Assembly (NCBI RefSeq): GCF_016458235.1
Contig: NZ_JAEMHK010000020.1
Span: 1 to 64,000, forward strand
Direction of reading: 5' to 3'
DNA length: 64,000 nucleotides
Source of the DNA: Geomonas propionica
GTDB lineage: Bacteria; Desulfobacterota; Desulfuromonadia; Geobacterales; Geobacteraceae
Shown: piece after piece, positions 1-6,298 of the stretch
Position numbering within the stretch: position 1 is the first letter of the stretch
How the letters are laid out: each line of letters opens with the position of its first letter
Position numbers and translations under genes: made by a program
Notes under the pieces: model-generated
What the model saw: the letters and a program-made list of their open reading frames with translations, nothing else
Database searches by the model: none
What the model was told of the DNA's origin: nothing

Positions 1-80
1 AAGTGCGAAGGTCATCACCTAAAGTGCGAAGGTCATCACCTAAAGTGCGAAGGTCATCACCTAAAGTGCGAAGGTCACCT
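1..80. repeat. Tandem 21-bp repeat array, cut by the window edge
   Basis: About four head-to-tail copies of a 21-bp unit are visible, each containing GTGCGAAGGTCATCACC. The first copy is cut by the window edge and the last (from about 63) lacks three bases. There are no spacers, so it is not a CRISPR array. Multiple short repeats close to an end are a known property of IS21-type insertion sequences, so this may be the end of a mobile element lying upstream; that is inference, because no transposase is in view. The stretch from 81 to 250 holds no gene I can recognise, only GC-rich sequence that may fold. Confidence 0.7.
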
Positions 81-262
81 CCCCATTCCTGATATCTTCG
101 ATCTGGAAAGCCGAAACGAGAAAGGGTAAGATAAGTTTAAGTCCAAAACCAACCGTATGCGAAGCCGCTGTCGGCATCACAGCTACCACCGGTCGGTGAG
201 GGGCGGAGTAGACCCCAGTGAAAGGGGGGAAGTTTTAAGGGTTACGGCACAGGAGGATTGCC

Positions 263-463
263 ATGACAAAAGATCTGCTTAAAAACAAAGAATTCGACCT
301 GGTTAGCGTTATCTACAACGCGTCGCAGGCAGCTGAGACCTGCAGCCAATACATAAAAGACGCCGAAGGCGATCAGGAAGTGGAAAGGTTCTTCAACGAG
401 GTAATCGATTCCAACTCGAACTTGGTACAGAAAGGAAAGGACCTGCTGAAAAACAGGATCTGA
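263..463 (+). CDS. Small acidic hypothetical protein (66 aa)
   Basis: A 66-residue soluble protein preceded by an excellent ribosome binding site (AGGAGG at 251-256, six bases before the ATG) and followed by a strong hairpin terminator, so it looks like a real monocistronic gene. The sequence is largely helical, rich in Asn, Asp, Glu and Lys, with one Cys near residue 27 and no signal peptide or membrane segment. I do not recognise the family. The short helical pattern resembles one long helical hairpin, but no function can be assigned. Confidence 0.7.
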   Translation: MTKDLLKNKEFDLVSVIYNASQAAETCSQYIKDAEGDQEVERFFNEVIDSNSNLVQKGKDLLKNRI

Positions 464-490
464 CGATACAGCATGAGATCGGGAGCATGA

Positions 491-520
491 GGGACTGGCC
501 CAAAGGCCAGTCCCTTTTAA
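491..520 (+). terminator. Rho-independent terminator
   Basis: A perfect stem GGGACTGGCC / GGCCAGTCCC with a four-base loop (CAAA) is followed by TTTT. It closes the small gene at 263-463. The 100 bases after it hold no further feature before the convergent carbonic anhydrase gene. Confidence 0.85.
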
Positions 521-624
521 TTTTCGAGCGTCTGACCAACCGAAATCAACATCGAGCTTTGAATGGGCCCGGGGGTAGATGACGAGGCGACAGGTGCCGC
601 CCCGCCCTTTTGGGCAAATGCTTA

Positions 625-1323
625 TTACGGGAGAACGGTCACGACGCCGGTGCCGAGGTCGTATTTCGCCTTCACGAGTTTCACCTTCCCGAGTTCCAGG
701 TACTCCTTCACTATCGGGGAGTTGACTTCGATCGACTCAGCTACCTTTTTGACGTTCTCGACGATGCATTCCTCGACGACCTCCGCCTTGGTGCCGGTCG
801 GGTTGGTGGCGAGAACTTCGGTCACGGCCGGATCGATCGCTTTGACGAGGCTGTTGATATTCTTCGCAGGCATGGTCCCCGCGATGTGCGAGTCGTAGCT
901 GGCGGTGACAGCGCCGCATTTGGAGTGGCCAAGGACCATGATCAGCGAGGCGCCCAAGTGCTCGACGCCATACTCGATGCTCCCGAGCAGTTCACTGGCG
1001 GATGCGATATTGCCGGCGACACGGGCAACGAAAATCTCGCCAAGTCCCTTATCAAAGAGGATCTCGGGCGGAACGCGAGAGTCGGAGCAGGTGAGGATGA
1101 TGGCGTATGGGTGCTGTCCTGCGACAAGGTCCGTTCTCCGCGCCGGTGTGGACATTTTCTCCAGGTGCTCTACTTCACCTTTGACGAACTCCCTGTTCCC
1201 CGCCATCAGCATGCTGAGTGCCTGGTCGGGAGTAACTTCTGTCGTGGTAGACGAAGCCCAGCTCGCCGAGACCGAGAGCAGACTTCCCGCCAGGGCCATG
1301 TACACAGCCAACTTTTTGAACAT
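625..1323 (-). CDS. Beta-class carbonic anhydrase, exported
   Basis: Interconverts CO2 and bicarbonate at a zinc centre. The family signature CSDSRVPPE supplies the first zinc Cys and the Asp-Arg dyad, and GHSKCGA supplies the zinc His and second Cys. I placed the start at the ATG complementary to 1321-1323 because it follows AGGAGG closely; the frame stays open 14 codons further but without a better site. From this start the protein opens with MFKKLAVYMALAGSLL and an AWASS cleavage region, a typical signal peptide, so the mature enzyme (about 210 residues) should be periplasmic. Many beta-class enzymes are cytoplasmic, so the export signal is notable. It is transcribed alone, converging on the small gene at 263-463. 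Confidence 0.9.
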   Translation of the reverse strand: MFKKLAVYMALAGSLLSVSASWASSTTTEVTPDQALSMLMAGNREFVKGEVEHLEKMSTPARRTDLVAGQHPYAIILTCSDSRVPPEILFDKGLGEIFVARVAGNIASASELLGSIEYGVEHLGASLIMVLGHSKCGAVTASYDSHIAGTMPAKNINSLVKAIDPAVTEVLATNPTGTKAEVVEECIVENVKKVAESIEVNSPIVKEYLELGKVKLVKAKYDLGTGVVTVLP

Positions 1324-1662
1324 TAATCCTCCTTGTCGCGCCCAAAGGGCCTGTAGTTGCAGCAACAGCTGCTGAATGGGCGCACACTGTAAAACAAGGC
1401 GACAATATTGTACATTAATTTTAATGTGAACATTACTAATTCAACAAAATCCGTGTACTTTCAACCTTCATCTCGCTGGCCAAATCACGGAACCTCTCCA
1501 GCGATATCACAGGTACCAGCCTTCCCACGGCAGTGGCCGCTCTGCATCGAAAGCGGCAAGACAGGCTGTGGATACCGCTTTACGATATTACTCATTGCGG
1601 CATTCTTCTTGCTCTAATGAAACTCAGCGCACCGTTTTCACTCTTGGCTGCGAGGAGTTTCT
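1324..1662. other. Intergenic region between divergent genes
   Basis: This gap separates the carbonic anhydrase (leftward) from the exosortase cassette (rightward) and must hold both promoters. The part from 1400 to 1450 is clearly AT-rich, which fits promoter DNA, but I cannot pick -35/-10 pairs with confidence. No gene or RNA is recognised. GAGGAG at about 1651 is the ribosome binding site of the next gene. Confidence 0.4.
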
Positions 1663-2751
1663 ATGAAATATGTGATTCGTGTTTTGGCCCTGCTCTTTTG
1701 CCTCGTTTTTTCCCTTCCTGCCTTTGCAGCTTGCCCCGAAGGTTCCAACTGGACAGCGTCTTGGACCGACAGCTTTGGGCAGACCACGTACTCCCTTACC
1801 GCGCCGTGCGTTGTCTATCTCGGGATTCCCTTCACCATCACGGCCAATGCCCATGACGCGTCGTATCCCAACACAGCAGTCGGTTGGAACTGGGCCATTA
1901 CCGACAACGGCACAACGCTTCTCTCCAACCAGGACCCCCTGGGGATATCAACCGATGCGACGGGCGACTGGCAGAGATCACTGCAGCAGACCTACACCGG
2001 CATCGCGACCGACCACAATCTCACCTTCTCCTTCACGGACTTCGGCCGTGGTCTCGGATTCATGAGAGCGGCGGGCTCATCAGTCGGCGGCCTGACTGTC
2101 GATCCCTTTTTCATCACTCTTACCGCTTCTCTCTCTTTGTCAGCCGGCCAGCAGGGCACGACCACGATCCCTGCCACAGTCTTCAATCCCACTGGCGGTA
2201 ATCCGTTAAGTTACAGGTGGCTCGAGGGTGGAACCGTAGTCCAGGATTACCAGGCCGTGGCAGGTACCGGCACCGTCAGCATCCCGCTTAACCTGGCCGC
2301 TTTGCCGCAGCTTTCAATCGGCACCCATACCTACACAGTCGAAGTCACGGATGGCACCCAGACCGGCACCAAAAGCACCGATGTTACGGTGACCCTGCCG
2401 CTCCCCACCATCTCGGGCTCTCCCGCCGGCGCGATAACAATAGGCAAGGCTTACAGTTTCACACCGACGGCAGCATACGCCTCCAGCTTCAGCATCAGCA
2501 ACAAGCCGGCATGGGCGACCTTTAATACCTCAACGGGAGCCCTTACCGGAACACCCACCAGTTCCGATGCCGGCACCTACTCCAGTATCATCATTACTGC
2601 CAGCAACAGTGCGGGTTCCACGTCCCTCGCACCTTTTTCAGTCATCGTCTCAGCCTCAGGTCCCACGGCTGTTCCGGTGATGAACGGCTGGTGGCTGTTA
2701 TATGGAATGCTGGCGGGTCTCGGGATCTTTGCACGCAGAAACGAGAAGTGA
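1663..2751 (+). CDS. Exported Ig-domain protein with C-terminal exosortase sorting tail
   Basis: A 362-residue secreted protein. It starts with a clear signal peptide (MKYVIRVLALLFCLVF, cleavage near AFAA). The body is Thr/Ser-rich beta-sandwich sequence; residues about 245-330 match the putative-Ig (He_PIG) pattern, seen in PTISGSPAGAITIGKAYSF followed by TGALTGTPT. The last 27 residues form a tripartite sorting tail: VPVMNGWW, a hydrophobic stretch (LLYGMLAGLGIF) and a basic end (ARRNEK). This resembles the IPTLxxWG-type C-terminal signal, with Trp at the conserved position but otherwise divergent. The exosortase begins 11 bases downstream, so this is probably its substrate: cleaved at the tail and then anchored or released at the envelope. 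The ligand or role of the mature protein is unknown. Confidence 0.75.
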   Translation: MKYVIRVLALLFCLVFSLPAFAACPEGSNWTASWTDSFGQTTYSLTAPCVVYLGIPFTITANAHDASYPNTAVGWNWAITDNGTTLLSNQDPLGISTDATGDWQRSLQQTYTGIATDHNLTFSFTDFGRGLGFMRAAGSSVGGLTVDPFFITLTASLSLSAGQQGTTTIPATVFNPTGGNPLSYRWLEGGTVVQDYQAVAGTGTVSIPLNLAALPQLSIGTHTYTVEVTDGTQTGTKSTDVTVTLPLPTISGSPAGAITIGKAYSFTPTAAYASSFSISNKPAWATFNTSTGALTGTPTSSDAGTYSSIIITASNSAGSTSLAPFSVIVSASGPTAVPVMNGWWLLYGMLAGLGIFARRNEK

Positions 2752-2761
2752 AACTGTGACA

Positions 2762-3328
2762 ATGGCAAAAGAAACGGGTAATCCGGGATCGTTAGCGGCA
2801 AAGGATAACTCCAGCCGCCCTTTTCCGCCTCTCCTTAAAACCTGCCTTTGCTTCGGCGGCTACATGGTTCTCCTGCATATCGTGCTTTGGCTTGCTGTCC
2901 CGGTGTGGAAAGGCACCGACCCTTTGCGGGAGTTTACGACGCAAACCACGTCTTTGTTTCTGAACCAACTCCACATTCAGAACACGGTGACCGGCTACTC
3001 GATCAGCTTGAAAAACGACACCTGGCTTGTGACGCAGGAGTGTACGGCCGTCAACGTTCTAATCCTATTCGCATCCTTCGTGCTCGCCTACACCGCTTCG
3101 CCCAGATCGAAAATATTGGCTCTTGCGGCAGGAATTCCATTCATTGTCGCGGCCAATCTGACCCGGCTCGTCACGCTTGGGTTGCTGACCGATGTTTTCC
3201 CGAACAGCGCACACTTCTTTCATGACTTCGTGTGGGAAACCGTGTTCGTCCTGCTCGTTATCGCGATGTGGCTTACCTGGATCAAAACGGTGGTAATGCG
3301 TGAAGAGAATCCTTCTATTTCTGGGTAA
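2762..3328 (+). CDS. Exosortase/archaeosortase family transpeptidase
   Basis: A polytopic membrane cysteine protease/transpeptidase of 188 residues. The expected catalytic triad is visible in order: Cys in QECTAVN, Arg in NLTRL and His in HFFHDFVW, each next to a hydrophobic segment. About five membrane helices can be seen. I chose the ATG at 2762, just after the substrate gene; the frame is open further upstream but that would overlap the substrate. The substrate tail (VPVMNGWW) and the small membrane gene that follows suggest an exosortase-H-like system (the IPTLxxWG-specific type), but the subtype is inference. Unlike the large EpsH-type loci there is no polysaccharide cluster nearby, so this looks like a dedicated single-substrate enzyme. 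Confidence 0.8.
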   Translation: MAKETGNPGSLAAKDNSSRPFPPLLKTCLCFGGYMVLLHIVLWLAVPVWKGTDPLREFTTQTTSLFLNQLHIQNTVTGYSISLKNDTWLVTQECTAVNVLILFASFVLAYTASPRSKILALAAGIPFIVAANLTRLVTLGLLTDVFPNSAHFFHDFVWETVFVLLVIAMWLTWIKTVVMREENPSISG

Positions 3329-3755
3329 GGTCCTGCTGTTCTCAATCCTCTTACTGCCTGCCCTCCCCTGGTTTGCAGGGGTGTACAAGTCAATACTTCA
3401 AACTGGGATTGCCGACCCAAGCACCATTCCTTTTGCAGGGTCACGAGCGACAACGTTTTTTTTCGCGCTTGTCCTGGCAACCCCTGGTTTATCTGCTCGA
3501 AAAAGGTGCTGTGGTATCTTGGGGGCGATTTTGCTCTACCTTCTGATAGACCGGATTATGATTCATCTGTGGGGCGTTCTTCCTTACGCTGAAAAGCCTG
3601 GAGCTGCGGCAAAGGAATTTTACACCCAGGTTTACTACATGGTTATGCACTGGTTATTACCGGTTCTGCTATGGCTGTTAGTTGCTTTTCAGGAAATCGA
3701 GGAAATGCTGGGAATGGCGAAGCGCGAGCAATCACCTTGTTTCAATCGGGGATAG
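3300..3755 (+). CDS. Small membrane protein of the exosortase cassette
   Basis: A 151-residue protein with an N-terminal hydrophobic segment (about residues 4-28) and two or three further membrane segments. It starts with GTG inside the exosortase gene (29-base overlap), implying translational coupling and partnership. Small membrane proteins accompany exosortase H in other bacteria; I assign this one by position, not by a recognised motif. It could assist substrate handling or stabilise the exosortase. The reading frame ends shortly before the terminator at 3774-3806, so the three genes form one unit. Confidence 0.6.
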   Translation: MKRILLFLGKVLLFSILLLPALPWFAGVYKSILQTGIADPSTIPFAGSRATTFFFALVLATPGLSARKRCCGILGAILLYLLIDRIMIHLWGVLPYAEKPGAAAKEFYTQVYYMVMHWLLPVLLWLLVAFQEIEEMLGMAKREQSPCFNRG

Positions 3756-3773
3756 TTTCTGGCTGCAAAAACG

Positions 3774-3806
3774 AAGAGGACTTAGCCGTGGTGGCTAAGT
3801 CCTCTT
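3774..3806. terminator. Bidirectional terminator
   Basis: A 14-bp perfect stem (AAGAGGACTTAGCC and its complement) with a short loop lies between the exosortase cassette and the leftward tRNA. T-rich sequence follows on the plus side (ATTTATT), and A-rich sequence precedes it, giving a U-rich tail in the other direction. It probably ends transcription from both sides. Confidence 0.75.
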
Positions 3807-3812
3807 ATTTAT

Positions 3813-3887
3813 TGGCTGGGGCGCCAGGGTTCGAACCTGGGAATGACGGGATCAAAACCCGTTGCCTTACCACTTGGCGACGCCCCA
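3813..3887 (-). tRNA. tRNA-Gln (anticodon TTG)
   Basis: Read on the minus strand the sequence begins TGGGGCGTCGCCAAGTGG and ends with encoded CCA. The acceptor stem pairs TGGGGCG with CGCCCCA. The anticodon loop contains TTTTGAT, giving anticodon TTG (glutamine, CAA). The T-arm holds GGTTCGAACC. The gene starts 15 bases after the ispE stop and is probably co-transcribed with truD-ispE. Confidence 0.95.
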
Positions 3888-3902
3888 ATATTCTGTTTTC
3901 TC

Positions 3903-4745
3903 TTACAGCGTCTGCACCGCTTCAGCAAACCAACCGCGCGCTGCCGCTATATCGGTGGCGGCTTTCCTGGCGACGGTTTCGTCTTCAAAAATTCCGAAGA
4001 CGGTGGCGCCGCTGCCGGACATCAGGGAACCGGCGGCTCCGGCGGTAAGCAGCATGTCCTTCACCTCGTTCAGTAGCAGATGCTTCCCGCATGTCACGGG
4101 CTCGAGGTCGTTGGACAAAAGCGCGGCAACTTCTGCCGCATTGCTGTATGAACCGCGGATTATAGTGGCAGGACCCTTCTCTGTCAATATCAAATTTTGA
4201 TATACCCAGGCGGTTGATACATGAATACCTGGGTTGACCAGGACCACCCACAGACTCGGCATCGACTCCAAAGCGGTGAGCTTGTCGCCAATGCCTTCAG
4301 CCAAGGCGGTTTTCTTGAAGATGAAGAAAGGGACGTCGGCGCCGAGCTTCACTCCTATCTCCATGAGACGCTCATCGGAAAGTCCCAGCCCCAGGAGTTC
4401 GTTGACTCCCATGAGCACGGTGGCGGCATCGCTGCTCCCCCCGCCCAAACCGGCTGCAACGGGAATGCGTTTGTCGATGGCGATGTCGATGCCGGTCTCT
4501 TTTCCAGAGAGTTTCAAGAGCGCATCTGCCGCACGCCAGGCGATGTTGCCGGGGCCGTCGGGCACTCCCTTCTTGCCGCAGGTGACGCGGATACCGGGGG
4601 TCGCGCTCAGGGCGATGCTGATCTCGTCACACAGGCCGACCCGCTGCATGACCATGCGCAGTTCGTGATAGCCGTCCGGCCTCTTCCCCAGCACGTCCAA
4701 GCGGTAGTTCACTTTGGCGGGCGCCTGTAATTGCAGTTTCTCCAC
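3903..4745 (-). CDS. ispE: 4-diphosphocytidyl-2-C-methyl-D-erythritol kinase
   Basis: GHMP-family kinase that phosphorylates CDP-methylerythritol in the MEP route to isoprenoids, a cytoplasmic step. The N-terminus [17 protein letters not shown] holds the conserved Lys. The ATP-binding glycine-serine loop [14 protein letters not shown] lies near residues 92-106, and GSGATVFG near the C-terminus is the third GHMP motif. Its 280 residues are normal for the family. It starts at GTG with AAGGAG upstream. It lies 37 bases after truD and just before tRNA-Gln, suggesting one transcript. Confidence 0.95.
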   Translation of the reverse strand: MEKLQLQAPAKVNYRLDVLGKRPDGYHELRMVMQRVGLCDEISIALSATPGIRVTCGKKGVPDGPGNIAWRAADALLKLSGKETGIDIAIDKRIPVAAGLGGGSSDAATVLMGVNELLGLGLSDERLMEIGVKLGADVPFFIFKKTALAEGIGDKLTALESMPSLWVVLVNPGIHVSTAWVYQNLILTEKGPATIIRGSYSNAAEVAALLSNDLEPVTCGKHLLLNEVKDMLLTAGAAGSLMSGSGATVFGIFEDETVARKAATDIAAARGWFAEAVQTL

Positions 4746-4782
4746 GGCGTTCTCCTTCCATCCCCTTGACGGGAACAGGAAT

Positions 4783-5979
4783 TTATTGATCTTTCATTAC
4801 CTCGCTTAGGACGCAGGTAGCGTAGGCGCCGCGCGGCAGGGAGAAATCGAAGAGCAGATCTCCGCCATCCTGGCGCACCGTGGCTGCGGAAATGGGCACG
4901 CGCAGCGGACGGCGCTCCCCCTCCATCCTGAGACCGCCGGAAAGGTTGAAACTATCCGGCACCAATCCCTCGGCAGCGAGGATCCCAGCTTCCAGCTCAC
5001 CTTGCGCACCCTGGGCTTCCATCATGGTGCAGCCGAACATGGGCCCGGTCGGGGAAATCTCGAATGCCGCGACACGCGGCGCCTCGGCGGCCGCGTCCTG
5101 AACAATGAAACAGGCGCCGTTGTCATGCTTGAACGCGATGTCACCCTCTTCCACCAGGTCCAGGCTTTCCAGCCTCCGCTCCAGCACCAGGTCGAACAGG
5201 GAGGACTGGAATGCGGAGAGGTACAGTCTTTTCATGCGCGGCTGCACCGCGTGGAAAGCCTTCTCGTATGCGTCGGGGCGCTGCTGCAGCCGTCCCAGCA
5301 GTTCACGCTCGGTGCGGAAATGTCCGGGGAACAGGGCGAGGCTTTCGGCCAGGTCCCCCTGCCGGTAGGCTTCGATGGCCTGCCGCCAGCGCTCGTCCGT
5401 CACCTGCGCGGGGTCGCCGATCAAGGTATCGACGGCCGCCTTGTAGTCGCGGCGCAGCATGGCGGCGCCGATGGCGTGGGTGTTCCCCTGCACGCCGTAG
5501 CGCTGCACGCCGAACCGGTTGGGGACGCCGCGGGACATCAGCACGGCAAGCACTGCCTCGGCCTGCGCCAGCGCACCCGGCGCAACCTCGCGAACCCGGA
5601 TCTCGAAACGGTTCCCCTTCAGGTGCCCAAGCCTCAGCTTGTTGCCGTGCAACACGGCGGAGAGGATCTGGATGCCCGGGATATCCAGCGCGCGCACCTT
5701 GTCGGGTGCGACCCGGGGGATGGATACGGTCTGCCGGGTAATGCCCACCGCGTCCTTCATGCCGGCGTAGCCGATGTCCCGTTCCTGCACGCCAAGCGCC
5801 TTGGCGAGGCGTCGCACCGCTTCCAGCGTGGCAATGCCGCGCTTCTCGATGACGACGTAGCAGTGCTCGCCCTGCCCGCTGGGGAGATACGCGGGGATCT
5901 CCTCCACCACGAAGTCCTCGGGGGTATTTTTAATTGTGCCGCCGGTACCCGGTACCTCGGCGGTTAAATATCTTTGCAC
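4783..5979 (-). CDS. truD: tRNA pseudouridine(13) synthase TruD
   Basis: Converts U13 in the D-arm of certain tRNAs to pseudouridine. The family motif [10 protein letters not shown] is at residues 70-79, with the catalytic Asp at 76; [11 protein letters not shown] near the N-terminus is also typical. NRFGVQRYG and the TruD insert domain follow. The length of 398 is somewhat longer than the E. coli enzyme but usual for this group. The start is GTG, preceded by GGAGG; the frame has no better ATG. First gene of the leftward truD-ispE-tRNA-Gln unit. Confidence 0.95.
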   Translation of the reverse strand: MQRYLTAEVPGTGGTIKNTPEDFVVEEIPAYLPSGQGEHCYVVIEKRGIATLEAVRRLAKALGVQERDIGYAGMKDAVGITRQTVSIPRVAPDKVRALDIPGIQILSAVLHGNKLRLGHLKGNRFEIRVREVAPGALAQAEAVLAVLMSRGVPNRFGVQRYGVQGNTHAIGAAMLRRDYKAAVDTLIGDPAQVTDERWRQAIEAYRQGDLAESLALFPGHFRTERELLGRLQQRPDAYEKAFHAVQPRMKRLYLSAFQSSLFDLVLERRLESLDLVEEGDIAFKHDNGACFIVQDAAAEAPRVAAFEISPTGPMFGCTMMEAQGAQGELEAGILAAEGLVPDSFNLSGGLRMEGERRPLRVPISAATVRQDGGDLLFDFSLPRGAYATCVLSEVMKDQ

Positions 5980-6298
5980 CGTTCCTCCATCCCGAACGTT
6001 CTATCGAACACGGCATCATACCCAGTAGCAGGTCCGGTTTCAACTGGTTTCGTAAGCGGCGGCAATCGTGGTGCCTTACCTTTGGTCAGGCCTGCCGCTG
6101 ACGTTGCTTGCACATCTCTCTAGAGCCATCACGGATCTTTCTTCGAAAAGAGCGTGGTACCCGATTATCGTGCCGACGATGACGGTTTACCCAAAGCAAA
6201 CTTTTTTTCAATCAGAAGCAAGAACCATTTAGCAATTTATGCTGTCGCTGATATACTGGTCCGGGTGCAGTTATATCGATGCCAAAGGGGAATGAAGC
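5980..6298. other. Intergenic region between divergent truD and glutamate dehydrogenase
   Basis: A 319-base gap that must drive both directions. The right half becomes AT-rich and holds the promoter listed at 6229-6257. I see no riboswitch, repeat or small gene; short frames here lack ribosome binding sites. Confidence 0.4.
6229..6257 (+). promoter_or_regulatory. Putative sigma-70 promoter for glutamate dehydrogenase
   Basis: TTAGCA (6229-6234) and TATACT (6252-6257) are separated by 17 bases, 41 bases before the start codon. The -10 box is a near-consensus match, the -35 a weaker one. The position fits the downstream gene. Confidence 0.45.

Noticed and set aside
1-80. CRISPR array
   Set aside because: The repeats are directly adjacent with no spacers and no cas genes are in the window.
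81-250. Structured RNA or group II intron remnant near the start
   Set aside because: Some short pairings and an ACCGTATGCG string are present, but the expected partner stems and a domain V were not found.
610-1326. Long open frame on the plus strand opposite the carbonic anhydrase
   Set aside because: It is the shadow of a well-supported gene on the other strand, as are the many similar frames opposite other GC-rich genes.
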